Shown: positions 27,291 through 36,736 of the stretch, piece by piece | How positions within the stretch are numbered: position 1 is the first letter of the stretch | Layout: each line of letters begins with the position of its first letter | Origin: Bacillota bacterium | GTDB taxonomy: Bacteria; Bacillota; Clostridia; Acetivibrionales; DSM-1351 | Reading direction: 5' to 3' | NCBI GenBank assembly: GCA_023390335.1 | Contig: JAEWCZ010000087.1 | Span: 62,001-126,000, forward strand | Length of the DNA stretch: 64,000 bases | Translations under genes and position numbers: made by a program | Notes under the pieces: model-generated | Seen by the model: the letters and a program-made list of their open reading frames with translations, nothing else | What the model was told of the DNA's origin: nothing | Database searches by the model: none

Positions 27291-28640
27291 TTATTTATCA
27301 AAGTTTTTAGCCCATATAGGATTTATAGCCTTAATAAATTCATCCGGTGAATAATCTCCGGTAAGAAGGTTACTGTCAAGAGTAGTTATTTCTGCTGACA
27401 TCTTTGTATTGTATACTGCTGACCATAAGGAAGGAACTTTTAATGTAGCAGCATTGAACTGATCTATGTTCTTCTTTGCCAATTCAGACATACCTTCAAT
27501 TTTAACACCTGTATCTAGAGCTGTCATAGACTTGTTTTCAGTGTTGTAGAACAGAGCGTCTTGAGTAGCACAGAACATTGCAAACTGAGCAGCTACTTCA
27601 GGGTTCTGTGTCTTGGAGGATACTAAATATCCGCTTAATGGCGCACCCCAGTATTGAATTGCTGCATTTGCATCAACACCTTCTTTTGCTGATGGCCAAA
27701 CGATAAAGTCAGTATCAGGACTAGCTTTTTCAAGATTTGGAAGTTCCCATGTAAACATTGCAAGCATAGCCGCTTTGTTTGAAGTATACATTTCAACAGC
27801 TGGACCATAATCTATATTTGTAATACCTGGAGCAAATGCACCTACTTTTACAAGTTTCTGAATTCTGCCCAATGCATTTTTAACAACAGGATTGTTGAAA
27901 TCGGTTTTATTGTTAGCAAGATCAACTGCAACCTGTGGATCTTCGGCCATTATCATAGTCTGAAGCATATGAAGATTAGGAGTCCATCCACCCTTACCAA
28001 CTATAGATATCGGTGTAATTCCTTTTGCCTTCAAAGTTTCACAAACCTTTACTAACTCATCAAAAGTCTTTGGCACCTGTATGTTATTCTTTGTAAAGAT
28101 ATCCTTGTGATACCAAAGTCTTGGAGTAAAGTATTGATCTGCGCCAGGCTGTACACAGTATATTTTGCCGTCTGCATCCGGTGCAATTACTTCTTTCATA
28201 GTAAATTTCTTATCAAAGCCTGATTTTGTAACATACTGAGCTAAATCCAATGCATTTCCTGCTGAGATAACTACAGACGAGAGATTCTGCTCTGAGAACC
28301 ATACATCAGGCATATCTCCTGAAGCGTTATAAGTTTTTAACTTATTGGCGTAATCATCTCCGCCACCGCCTAAATCATATTCAACCACTACATTTGGCAT
28401 TTCTTTTTCAATATTTTTCTTAATATAGTTTTCTCTGATTTTGTTTCTATTATCATCTGCACTTAAAGAGAGGAATTTCAGATTAACCTTTTCACCTGAT
28501 TGGGTAGATGTTTGTGAGGTTGACGTTGTTGAAGATGATGCTGTACTGTTTGATGCTGTATTGCCTCCTCCGCAAGCTGCCAGTGAAGCAACCACTGCTG
28601 CTGAGAGAAAAAGTGACGCAACTTTTTTCAATTTAATCAT
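27291..28640 (-). CDS. sugar ABC transporter solute-binding lipoprotein
   Basis: A 449-residue family-1 extracellular binding protein. The N-terminus is a lipoprotein signal (basic MIKLKK, hydrophobic core, lipobox LAAC with Cys as residue 23), then a serine/threonine linker and the mature domain. Typical stretches are MPDVWFSEQN, IYCVQPGADQYFTPRLWYHK and AAMLAMFTWELPN. AGGAGG precedes the ATG. It heads the ABC-GH36 operon immediately downstream of the sensor/regulator pair, so that pair most likely controls it. The ligand is inferred to be an alpha-galactoside. Confidence 0.93.
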   Translation of the reverse strand: MIKLKKVASLFLSAAVVASLAACGGGNTASNSTASSSTTSTSQTSTQSGEKVNLKFLSLSADDNRNKIRENYIKKNIEKEMPNVVVEYDLGGGGDDYANKLKTYNASGDMPDVWFSEQNLSSVVISAGNALDLAQYVTKSGFDKKFTMKEVIAPDADGKIYCVQPGADQYFTPRLWYHKDIFTKNNIQVPKTFDELVKVCETLKAKGITPISIVGKGGWTPNLHMLQTMIMAEDPQVAVDLANNKTDFNNPVVKNALGRIQKLVKVGAFAPGITNIDYGPAVEMYTSNKAAMLAMFTWELPNLEKASPDTDFIVWPSAKEGVDANAAIQYWGAPLSGYLVSSKTQNPEVAAQFAMFCATQDALFYNTENKSMTALDTGVKIEGMSELAKKNIDQFNAATLKVPSLWSAVYNTKMSAEITTLDSNLLTGDYSPDEFIKAINPIWAKNFDK

Positions 28641-28658
28641 ATTATTGCCTCCTATAAC

Positions 28659-28691
28659 ATTATAAATGATTCACATATCTCTTTCGAAAGA
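28659..28691 (-). promoter_or_regulatory. promoter of the alpha-galactoside operon with a palindrome at -35
   Basis: On the minus strand a perfect TATAAT (28659-28664) lies 18 bases before the binding-protein start codon. There is no good -35; that place holds the 12-bp palindrome TCTTTCGAAAGA (28680-28691). A weak -35 fits a promoter that needs the AraC-type regulator, and the palindrome is a candidate binding site. Confidence 0.5.
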
Positions 28692-28799
28692 TTCTGTAGT
28701 ATGTTTATATGATATATATTTTCTTCCCACCATTGAAGAGAAAATTTTATGGCAATAAGGAAATTTAACTGTTAATTTAACACTTGACTAATATTTGGG

Positions 28800-30419
28800 T
28801 TAATTCTTTTGACTCACATTTTCTATGTATTTACTTGGAGCAAGTCCGTAATATTTCTTGAAACACTTTCCAAAGTAGTTAGCATCAGCATAACCAACCT
28901 TTTTTGCCACACCTACAACCAGTTGATTTCCGCTGTCAATGAGCTCTTTAGCTTTCTTAATTCTGAATTTGGTAATATACTCATTTATTGTAATACCTGT
29001 TTCTCTTTTAAATATAAAACAAAGATGCCCGTAATTTACGAAAAGACTTTTTGCCATTTTATTAATATCAAGTTCTTCATCCTGATAGTTATCCAATATA
29101 TATTTTTTAACTTTTTCAATCAGCTGTGATGCTTTGGTACTCTTGTTCTTGTTGATATATTCAACAGCATCTGCGAATATCCTATTTACCCAACTTTCCA
29201 TTTCATCTATAGATTGCTTTAACTGCACTTCTTCTAGTACATTTAATTCGTTTTTGGGATAAATATCCTTGAAACTAATGCCCATTTCTGCAATTATTTC
29301 CATGCAAACCGACACAATTTCCACACAAACCACAAGCAGTATTTCATAGTGAATATTCTTGCCCCGGACATCATTGAATATGTTCGTCAGAATCATTTTG
29401 ATTTCTTCACTATTTCCTGTCCGCATACTTAATAACAGCTGGCTTCTGTGTTCAGCAGTAAATAAATTGAACTTTATCTCCAAATCATCGACCAAACTAT
29501 ATAATATTACTTTATTGCTACCAACGGTAAGCTTATTTTTTAAAGCTATAATAGATTCTTTATATGAACTGGTAACATCAAATATATCACGTTTCCTATT
29601 GCCAATACCTATTGAAATGGAAAATTTAAAATATTTCTCAATTAATATTCTGACAATCTCTAATTTATCTTCTATTAAAGAGTCTTCTTCATCTCCGTTT
29701 AAACACAATATAATACATAGTCGATCATTATTATCGTAACACGTTTCAAATTCAAAACGTTCATGTAGTATTTCTTCTGTAATATTTTTTATGGCAAATA
29801 TCCACAGTTGCTTGTCTTCATCAATCCATTCGCGATTTTCATCATAGTCAACTTCAATTACCGCTACTTGATAATATTCGGAAAGCATATTCATTTTGAG
29901 ATATTTTATCTTGTTGAATACTTCCTCTGACTTTATTACTGAGTTTCCTTGTACTAAGTCATTTAAAAACTTTTCCTTAAGTAATGGAATATTCTCTTTA
30001 ACCTGTTCTTTTAACTTTTCTACTTCAACTTTGATATTAACTTCCTTTTCTATATATGCTTTCATTTCACATAAACAATTAGTCAATTCATCTTCATTTA
30101 CCGGTTTCAGTATATAGTTGCATACTCCTAATGAAACTGCTTGTTTGGCATAACTAAATTCGCTATGTCCAGTTAAAATTAGAATTTTAGTATTAATCCC
30201 TCTTTCCTTTACTTTTTTAGCAAACTCCAAGCCATCCATTAATGGCATATTTATGTCTACAATTGTTATATCAGGATTTAAATCCTGTATTTTCTGCAAG
30301 GCTTCTTTTCCGTTGTTTGCTTCTCCACATATTTCCAATCCCAAATCTTCCCATAACAGTGATATTTTTAGTGCCTCTCTAAAATAAAACTCATCATCTA
30401 CAATCATAACCTTGAGCAT
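28800..30419 (-). CDS. AraC-type response regulator (YesN-like)
   Basis: About 539 residues. The receiver domain comes first (MLKVMIVDDE; phospho-acceptor aspartate in IVDINMPLMDG, residue 55). A long middle region follows. The C-terminus has two helix-turn-helix motifs of the AraC family (VNYGHLCFIFKRETGITI and VAKKVGYADANYFGKCFKKY). AGGAG is nine bases before the ATG at 30419; an ATG at 30425 is too close to it. It follows the sensor kinase gene after 14 bases and precedes the ABC operon. YesM/YesN-type pairs regulate neighbouring sugar ABC operons in clostridia; here the target is probably the operon beginning at 28640. Confidence 0.93.
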   Translation of the reverse strand: MLKVMIVDDEFYFREALKISLLWEDLGLEICGEANNGKEALQKIQDLNPDITIVDINMPLMDGLEFAKKVKERGINTKILILTGHSEFSYAKQAVSLGVCNYILKPVNEDELTNCLCEMKAYIEKEVNIKVEVEKLKEQVKENIPLLKEKFLNDLVQGNSVIKSEEVFNKIKYLKMNMLSEYYQVAVIEVDYDENREWIDEDKQLWIFAIKNITEEILHERFEFETCYDNNDRLCIILCLNGDEEDSLIEDKLEIVRILIEKYFKFSISIGIGNRKRDIFDVTSSYKESIIALKNKLTVGSNKVILYSLVDDLEIKFNLFTAEHRSQLLLSMRTGNSEEIKMILTNIFNDVRGKNIHYEILLVVCVEIVSVCMEIIAEMGISFKDIYPKNELNVLEEVQLKQSIDEMESWVNRIFADAVEYINKNKSTKASQLIEKVKKYILDNYQDEELDINKMAKSLFVNYGHLCFIFKRETGITINEYITKFRIKKAKELIDSGNQLVVGVAKKVGYADANYFGKCFKKYYGLAPSKYIENVSQKN

Positions 30420-30433
30420 GTTCATTAACTCCT

Positions 30434-32236
30434 TTACAATTCTGTAGCCGGCAGTCTGACAGTGACTTTAGTATATTGTCCAACTAAACTTTCTATCTTT
30501 AACCCATATTCCTTCCCATACAGTAACTTTAATCTTGTATCCACGCTACTAACTCCAAAATCCGGTGACTTATTATGTTCTGCTGGACCGCGAAGTACAC
30601 TCTCAATTTTTTCTTGAGTCATTCCAATTCCGTCATCAAAAACATCAATATTGATACAATCCTTATACCTATAACCTTTAATTATCAGTGTGCCTTTGTC
30701 CTCTTTCTGCTTCAAACCATGGTAAATGGAATTCTCCACAAGAGGTTGTAAAGTTAACTTCGGTATTTGATATTTTAATATTTCCTCATCAAATTGCAGT
30801 TGATAATCCATATATTCGACATACCTTAACTTTTGTATAGATAAATAGTTATCTATAAGAAGCATTTCATCATTTACTGTAATAATGTCATTGCCTTTGC
30901 TTAGTGAAATCCTATAAAATCCGGCAAGATATTTTGCCGACATTATGGCATTTTCCTTTAAATTGAGTTTTATAAATGAAATAATAGTTTCGATGGTATT
31001 ATAAAGAAAATGTGGCTTAATCTGTGATTGCAGAAGCCTGAATTCACTTTCACGCTTTAACCTTTGTTCAATATAAATTTGTTCCAAAAGTTTATTAATC
31101 CTATCCATTAGGCTATTAAAACCGTCTCCCAGCATTCCAATCTCGTCATTAGCGTTAAAATCAGCTCTCAATCCTAAATTTCCCTGTTTTATTTCCTTCA
31201 TAATTTTAACCAACTTTAAAATAGGCTTGGATATTGTATAAGACAACAGATATGATGCTACAAAAGCAAACCCTAGGCAAGCAACTGCGATAATAATGAT
31301 AAGTCTTGTTATTCTTTTATTCTCGCTGGTTATTTCATCCATAGGGGTAGTACTGATAATCTTCCAATCAAGCTTTTCAAATTTGTGTAAAGTCACCAAT
31401 ATTTGTCTACCATCTACACTTGTTACGAGACTACCATTATTCGGTATATTATTCAGTTTATTTTTACCCAAATATTTATCTTCTTCAAATTTTTGATATA
31501 AATCACGTTTATCCTGAGTAGATATAATGTTGTTTTTACTATCCAGTATAAAAAACTTATCTTTTTCATTTATTATGTTATCTAAATATATTGAAGCTAT
31601 ATCAGTTTCCTTAATATAAAGTATCGCTATTCCCAACCAGCTTCCTGTATTTCTTCCGATAATTGATTTTGCAATTGCAAAAACATTTTCATCAGAACCA
31701 TAACGATATTTTAAATTAAACAGATTTGTCCAAACAGGGCTTTTTGTTTCAATCACCTTGTTTATCAATGTTCTGTCAAATTGGTAATATACGCTTGAAT
31801 TATCTGCATATCCTATGTCAAAAAGTATGCTTTTTGATGATATAATACTTGCAGCCACCATCTTAGTATTAGGTTGTACAATATTACTAATTACTTCTTT
31901 TAATGTTTTTTCAACATCCATATTTTCAATCGAGTTCAAATTACTATTTCTTACCAATTCAAGTTGATTTTGTAATCTGTTCTCTGTAGATAGTATTCTT
32001 ACATAATCCTCGAAATTTCTGGTCAGGTTCATGAGATTCTTATCAATAAGTGTCAGCTCACGTTCAGCATTTTTCTTAGCTTTTTCGGTTATTGCCTTAT
32101 TGGATATACTGATAGTAAGCAAGGTAAAAATGCTTAGCGAAATTCCTAATATTATTATATAAAAAATAAAAATCTTATTTTTAATTGAAATGTCCTTGAG
32201 CAATTTAGTTAAATGATTAAAGTACTTTTTTCTCAT
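30434..32236 (-). CDS. sensor histidine kinase (YesM-like)
   Basis: A 600-residue membrane kinase: helix 1 at about residues 21-43, an extracellular sensor domain, helix 2 at 311-334, HAMP to about 385, then the His_kinase domain with the phospho-acceptor His409 in QIKPHFLYN and an ATPase domain with LQPLVENSIYHG and DDGIGM. This arrangement is standard for YesM. Signal is sensed outside the cell, perhaps through the sugar-binding lipoprotein. It is the first gene of the pair and lies 112 bases downstream of the MFS gene's stop codon, with no terminator seen between them. Confidence 0.93.
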   Translation of the reverse strand: MRKKYFNHLTKLLKDISIKNKIFIFYIIILGISLSIFTLLTISISNKAITEKAKKNAERELTLIDKNLMNLTRNFEDYVRILSTENRLQNQLELVRNSNLNSIENMDVEKTLKEVISNIVQPNTKMVAASIISSKSILFDIGYADNSSVYYQFDRTLINKVIETKSPVWTNLFNLKYRYGSDENVFAIAKSIIGRNTGSWLGIAILYIKETDIASIYLDNIINEKDKFFILDSKNNIISTQDKRDLYQKFEEDKYLGKNKLNNIPNNGSLVTSVDGRQILVTLHKFEKLDWKIISTTPMDEITSENKRITRLIIIIAVACLGFAFVASYLLSYTISKPILKLVKIMKEIKQGNLGLRADFNANDEIGMLGDGFNSLMDRINKLLEQIYIEQRLKRESEFRLLQSQIKPHFLYNTIETIISFIKLNLKENAIMSAKYLAGFYRISLSKGNDIITVNDEMLLIDNYLSIQKLRYVEYMDYQLQFDEEILKYQIPKLTLQPLVENSIYHGLKQKEDKGTLIIKGYRYKDCINIDVFDDGIGMTQEKIESVLRGPAEHNKSPDFGVSSVDTRLKLLYGKEYGLKIESLVGQYTKVTVRLPATEL

Positions 32237-32348
32237 CTTTTCAAACCCTGTAATTTATTTTTTAATATTTTAAGTTAAGTATACCATTTAATACATAATA
32301 AGTTAACATAATTTTATATATGGAATATTTTTATTTTAAACCCTACAC

Positions 32349-33734
32349 TTAAACTTGTGTTTGGACAGCTGCATATTCTTCAAACTTCTTTAGTATTCGA
32401 ATTACAATTAAACAGCCCATAAGTAATACTCCGGCTGTGAGAAAAATCATTTGCATATTTTCTATTGTAAAACCTGCAGCATTAAAACCTAATGTATCTG
32501 TATTCTTAACAAAAAATGCTCCTGCCAAAGTGCCGCAAAACCCAAATATTCCGTTGACTGCAGAAGAAAAGCCCATGTATATAGTCTTATTTTCTTTAGG
32601 AGAAAAATTATATTGAATATTGTTTATAGAAATATTTATTCCAGATATCGCTGCTCCGCTTAATATATGAGCTATAGGTAATAAAAACAGTGTATTTCGA
32701 TTTATAAAAAACCATATAAAAAAGCATAGAATTTGAATAACAACCATTAATTTTATTAAATGTAACCAAGATTTTTTATCTGCCAGTCTTCCCCACAATC
32801 TTACCGAGAGTACACTTGTAATTGAAGCAAGCACAGTCATTATTGTTATCGAGCTATACCCCAATTTCAAATGTGAAATCATATAAACAGAGGTAAATGG
32901 AGCTGCAAGCTGAAAACCTATATTCCATAATGCCATCAGTAAAACGACTATCATATATATATTATTTTTTAAAGGTATTGTAAATATATTTTTAAATGAT
33001 ACTCTAGCTTTTGCTAACTTATTGTAAGGTTCTTTAATATTTGAAAAGAAAATAAAATTAGCTATTGCAGTGCAGATTACAAATACGTATAGTATAATAA
33101 ATCCGGTTAACATATCTCCTTGTTTTTCATACCTATCAAGTACTTGTCCCATTACAATAGTAATAATTGTAACTGCACCCAATACAATTGATTCCCTTCG
33201 TCCAAAATAGACTCCTCTTATTTTCTCCGGGGTTATATCCAAAATCCAGGTTTGCGATGCCGGTAAAGTAAAAGCTATGAGTAAATTAGCAATAAAAAAT
33301 ACTGCAACTAATAAAGAGAGCTGAAATACATGCGATGATTTTATAAACGGTATTATGATCATCATACCCAGTAAAAGCCTGCCGATAAAGCAGAACAAGC
33401 ATGTTATAAACTTTCTGTTTTCCATTTTTTCAAACACTATAGGTGAGAATGCCGTTATTATTCCTGCTAATACCGGTATTGCAGAAATAATTCCTGAAAT
33501 CTGATTACTTGCACCAAGAAATTTTGCAAAACCTACTAGAAACGCACCGCTTGTCAAAGTAAGTATGCTTCTGGCAGTACAACCTTCAAAAACAGACATT
33601 CTTCTGGATATTTGCATATCGGCTTCACTAAGGTTATCTTTATTAAAATATATTTTTTTAATGTGCTCTAATAATTCCACATTAACCTCCAGTTTTCGTC
33701 CATTAGGTTCAACTACCAAATTACTAAGAATCAT
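32349..33734 (-). CDS. major facilitator superfamily transporter
   Basis: A 461-residue membrane protein with about 45 cytoplasmic residues at the start and then 12 predicted helices. An MFS loop motif is recognisable after the second helix and again in RLWGRLADKKSW after helix 8. The start at 33734 has no strong ribosome site. It is the last gene of the LacI-controlled polyol/aldose set and is the only transporter in it, so it may import the sugar or polyol. Family-level call only; the substrate is inferred from neighbours. Confidence 0.82.
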   Translation of the reverse strand: MILSNLVVEPNGRKLEVNVELLEHIKKIYFNKDNLSEADMQISRRMSVFEGCTARSILTLTSGAFLVGFAKFLGASNQISGIISAIPVLAGIITAFSPIVFEKMENRKFITCLFCFIGRLLLGMMIIIPFIKSSHVFQLSLLVAVFFIANLLIAFTLPASQTWILDITPEKIRGVYFGRRESIVLGAVTIITIVMGQVLDRYEKQGDMLTGFIILYVFVICTAIANFIFFSNIKEPYNKLAKARVSFKNIFTIPLKNNIYMIVVLLMALWNIGFQLAAPFTSVYMISHLKLGYSSITIMTVLASITSVLSVRLWGRLADKKSWLHLIKLMVVIQILCFFIWFFINRNTLFLLPIAHILSGAAISGINISINNIQYNFSPKENKTIYMGFSSAVNGIFGFCGTLAGAFFVKNTDTLGFNAAGFTIENMQMIFLTAGVLLMGCLIVIRILKKFEEYAAVQTQV

Positions 33735-33758
33735 ATGATAAGTTTTTACTTCATTGTA

Positions 33759-33800
33759 TTAGTACCACATTACGCCAGTATTGACATAATGTGGTACTAA
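33759..33800. repeat. perfect 14-bp inverted repeat between fucU and the MFS gene
   Basis: TTAGTACCACATTA and its exact complement TAATGTGGTACTAA are separated by 14 bases. Neither side has a T-run. It is either an mRNA stem that separates expression of fucU and the transporter, or an operator for a separate promoter of the MFS gene. Confidence 0.7.
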
Positions 33801-33833
33801 TAACAGTAAACTTTGTACTTATATATTTGTAAA

Positions 33834-34268
33834 TTACTTCTCTATTACTACACCCTTTTTTAAAATAATATTTGCATAAAGTGCAGCTTCACTTGTTGCA
33901 ATTACTGCATACGCACTTTTTGTTCTTTCATAAAAAGCAAATCTTTCTATATTATCTATTTTGTTATTTATGGGTTCATGTTTTTTAATTATTTCTTTAT
34001 AAACTTCCCATATTGGTGTTTCTACAGTATCTCCGGGTACTACTTCCATTAGTGCTACAGGTTTTTCAACGTAAGGATCAAGCGGGAAGAACCTCAGTAA
34101 TGCATCCAACACCTCTGGTACTCCATGTCCATCTAGTCTAATCACCTTTTTTCCAAAGGTACCTGACGGGAAATTTCCATCTGCTATTACTATTTCATCA
34201 CTATGCCCCATCTCCATAAGTGTCTTTAGTAGTTCAGGGGTTAAAATAGAAGGAATTCCTTTTAACAT
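33834..34268 (-). CDS. fucU: FucU/RbsD family sugar mutarotase (L-fucose mutarotase-like)
   Basis: A 144-residue protein that speeds anomer exchange of a free sugar. It has FucU features: MLKGIPSILTPELLK, MGHSDEIVIADGNFP, and near the end FAFYERTKSAYAVIAT with YANIILKKGV, in which the tyrosine and histidine of the active site are kept (GHSDE, YERT). Members act on L-fucose; galactose shares the same configuration at most centres as fucose, so activity on galactose is possible. GGAGG precedes the ATG. Gene order (aldo/keto reductase 31 bases upstream) suggests the mutarotase prepares an aldose for reduction. Confidence 0.9.
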   Translation of the reverse strand: MLKGIPSILTPELLKTLMEMGHSDEIVIADGNFPSGTFGKKVIRLDGHGVPEVLDALLRFFPLDPYVEKPVALMEVVPGDTVETPIWEVYKEIIKKHEPINNKIDNIERFAFYERTKSAYAVIATSEAALYANIILKKGVVIEK

Positions 34269-34299
34269 AAAACCTCCAAATTCGCATTTTGCGTTGTAA

Positions 34300-35313
34300 T
34301 TATTTTGTTATTTCTCCGTTCAAATCCCACAAATCCGTCCAATCCTTTGCTCCATCCCAGAGGAATACTTGTCCTTTGATTAATCTACAGTTTTTATCAA
34401 CACTTTCAATTTTTTTCATTTCCTCTTCAGTTAATGGATCTTCAACTGCACAACGAATATTACTTGCATATTCGTTTCTAAAAATTGAGAATGGGATTGG
34501 AGTCTGGCCTCTCTGTACAGCCCATTTGATACAAATAACAGCAGGATGAACATTGTGCGCTTTAGCTATCTCAACAATTACAGGTTCCTGAATATCAACA
34601 AAATCGTCAGAAGTCTTGTCACGATCTGGTCTGGTTGGGGAACCTATTGGGCAAAATCCAATTGGTTGTATGCCATGATCAAGAACAAATTTGAATAGCT
34701 CAGGTTGTTGGAAGCATGGATGAAGCTCCATTTCAATTGCTGAAGGCATGATTGTGCAGTACTTCATCAATTCCTTTAATTTAGGTATAGTCATATTTGA
34801 TGCACCTATGTGTTTAACATAACCAGCTTTCTGTAACCTTTCCATCTGGTACCACGTTTCCATATACTGTTCAATTGAGAATGGTCTCGCATCCTTATTA
34901 TGGTAATCAGGGGCAGCTCCCTTTGGATGGAAGTTTCTGAAAGGCCAGTGTACAAAATATAAGTCAATATAGTCAAGTTTTAAATCTTTTAAGGTTTTTG
35001 CACAGGATAGCAATACATCTCCTTTTCCATGCATATCATTCCAAACCTTAGAAGTAATAAAAAGTTCTTCTCTGTTTATACCGGACTTCATAATATCTTC
35101 AAAAACATCTCCAATTAGGTGTTCATTTCCATAAACAGATGCACAGTCAAACAATCTGAAACCCACCTCAGCCGCACCTTTTACGGCAGCAGCAATATCT
35201 TCAGCAGAAAATCTGTCTGAACCAAAAGTGCCCATTCCAATACCAGGCATCTTGTCTCCACCACGTAATATTCTCTGAGGTACTAAGCTTGGATTTATAA
35301 TATCATTACTCAT
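34300..35313 (-). CDS. aldo/keto reductase
   Basis: A 337-residue NAD(P)H-dependent reductase. The catalytic tetrad is visible: Asp and Tyr in FDCASVYGNE, Lys in ITSKVW, His in YFVHWP. IGASNMTIPKL and the cofactor-binding PIPFSIFRNEY region follow. The ATG at 35313 is chosen because AAAGGAGATG precedes it and because a longer frame would run into the upstream gene. In this operon it probably reduces an aldose to a polyol, supplying substrate for the GatD-like dehydrogenase; the reverse direction is also possible. Confidence 0.9.
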   Translation of the reverse strand: MSNDIINPSLVPQRILRGGDKMPGIGMGTFGSDRFSAEDIAAAVKGAAEVGFRLFDCASVYGNEHLIGDVFEDIMKSGINREELFITSKVWNDMHGKGDVLLSCAKTLKDLKLDYIDLYFVHWPFRNFHPKGAAPDYHNKDARPFSIEQYMETWYQMERLQKAGYVKHIGASNMTIPKLKELMKYCTIMPSAIEMELHPCFQQPELFKFVLDHGIQPIGFCPIGSPTRPDRDKTSDDFVDIQEPVIVEIAKAHNVHPAVICIKWAVQRGQTPIPFSIFRNEYASNIRCAVEDPLTEEEMKKIESVDKNCRLIKGQVFLWDGAKDWTDLWDLNGEITK

Positions 35314-35368
35314 AAATACATCTCCTTTTAATTGTATATTATTTTTCTTAATTGCATAAAAACCGTTT

Positions 35369-36694
35369 TTAAACAAGACATTTTGCTTCTGTAGCATATA
35401 AATAGTCATCAATACAGTTTACAACTCTGTCTTTTAAAAGACTTATAGGATTGTTAGATAATTTGCCATTTCTAACTTTACTATATTGAATAGGCATGTA
35501 TTCACTTAATAAGGATAGTGGTATTGTTGCCGTACTAAGGTTTTGTAACATCCTCTCAATTGATTTCTGTACATTAGGATCCGGCAGATAGTATCTGCAT
35601 CTGTCAGAGAAACTGTATTTTCTGGCAAACCTGAGCTTCTCTCCATTGCCATGGTAATGTTTCTTCCAATTATCAGGATTTTGAAGCATAGCCTCATCAA
35701 ATACGTTTACAAGGTTTGAAAGATGAATATCAGGATTGTATCTGAACATTTCTTCTTCAATCAAACTAAGTGCAAACAATCCTTCTCTCAGTGCAAAGGT
35801 TAATGCCGGGCCTACCTTTAAAATAGCTATTCCATCCTCAACCATTTGTCTGAGTCCTGTTGGCGTCTGATAATCGGTGGAATGACCCTCAAAAACAAGG
35901 TTAGGATATTTCTTAAGTGCTTGGCATAATTCTTTAGCTGCTTCACGGTTATATTCATGAATAGTCTCATCACCAAATTCAACACCTGGCTGAACTACAA
36001 CAGCAATAACATTATCCCAGGCTTTTTGGAGTCCCAGCTTATAAAATGCCTGTTTAAAGGTTTCTACGGTTGTTTCAAAATCGCTTACCTTTGTAACATT
36101 GATGCCCTCGTCCTCTTCCTGGCTTCCTCCGGGAATAGGTACTTCACTGCCCACAACATATACAGGCTGCAATGTATTTTTATCACTTTCAACAAGCTCT
36201 GCATATGCCTCTTCGGCAACTTTGCACAGTATAGCTCCTCTTTCAGCAATAATACCTGTATCCAGCTTTTCGTTGATATTATCATCTGCAAGGTGCATAC
36301 TTGTATCAATATGTATTTTTGTAAAACCTGCCGAGACATACTGCTTTAATAATTCACAGGATTTTTCCATTGCTATATCAGATTTTTCATCTTTCCATGT
36401 AAGTGGTCCCAGATGATCCCCACCAAGTATTATTTTTTGTACAGGGAATTGAACTTTCTTGGCAATATCATATACAAATGCTTTGAAATCTGCCGGTTTC
36501 ATACCAGTGTAACCCCCAAACTGATTAACCTGATTTGCGGTTGCTTCGATCAATACATAACTATCTGATATTAAAGCTCTCTCCATAGCTGCCTCAATAA
36601 CGTACTCATTTGCGCTGCAGGCAGAATATATTCCGACTGGTATTCCCTGTTTCTGCTTTGCAACTAATTGCTTCAATGGATGCAAATCTGCCAT
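35369..36694 (-). CDS. gatZ: GatZ/KbaZ family protein (tagatose-phosphate metabolism)
   Basis: A 441-residue member of the D-tagatose-1,6-bisphosphate aldolase subunit GatZ/KbaZ family. Recognisable stretches are GIYSACSANEYVIEAA, NQFGGYTGM, ILGGDHLGPLTW and FEGHSTDYQTP. In enterobacteria GatZ supports the catalytic GatY aldolase. Here no gatY/kbaY is found in the window, which suggests an independent enzyme. From memory, a homologue in a galactitol pathway of Agrobacterium was reported to be a D-tagatose-6-phosphate 4-epimerase, which would give fructose 6-phosphate directly. GAGGGGG precedes the ATG. It lies between the reductase and dehydrogenase genes. Confidence 0.9.
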   Translation of the reverse strand: MADLHPLKQLVAKQKQGIPVGIYSACSANEYVIEAAMERALISDSYVLIEATANQVNQFGGYTGMKPADFKAFVYDIAKKVQFPVQKIILGGDHLGPLTWKDEKSDIAMEKSCELLKQYVSAGFTKIHIDTSMHLADDNINEKLDTGIIAERGAILCKVAEEAYAELVESDKNTLQPVYVVGSEVPIPGGSQEEDEGINVTKVSDFETTVETFKQAFYKLGLQKAWDNVIAVVVQPGVEFGDETIHEYNREAAKELCQALKKYPNLVFEGHSTDYQTPTGLRQMVEDGIAILKVGPALTFALREGLFALSLIEEEMFRYNPDIHLSNLVNVFDEAMLQNPDNWKKHYHGNGEKLRFARKYSFSDRCRYYLPDPNVQKSIERMLQNLSTATIPLSLLSEYMPIQYSKVRNGKLSNNPISLLKDRVVNCIDDYLYATEAKCLV

Positions 36695-36736
36695 TGTTAT
36701 GACCCCCTCTTTAAATAATGTGAACTTCTAAAAAAT

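Noticed and set aside
32349..33734. Frameshifted MFS gene, because of the long N-terminal part
   Set aside because: The frame is continuous through 12 helices, and the first 45 residues read as a plausible cytoplasmic tail.
35314..35412. Longer N-terminus for the aldo/keto reductase
   Set aside because: It would overlap the end of the GatZ-family gene and adds residues not typical of the family; AAAGGAGATG marks the later start.
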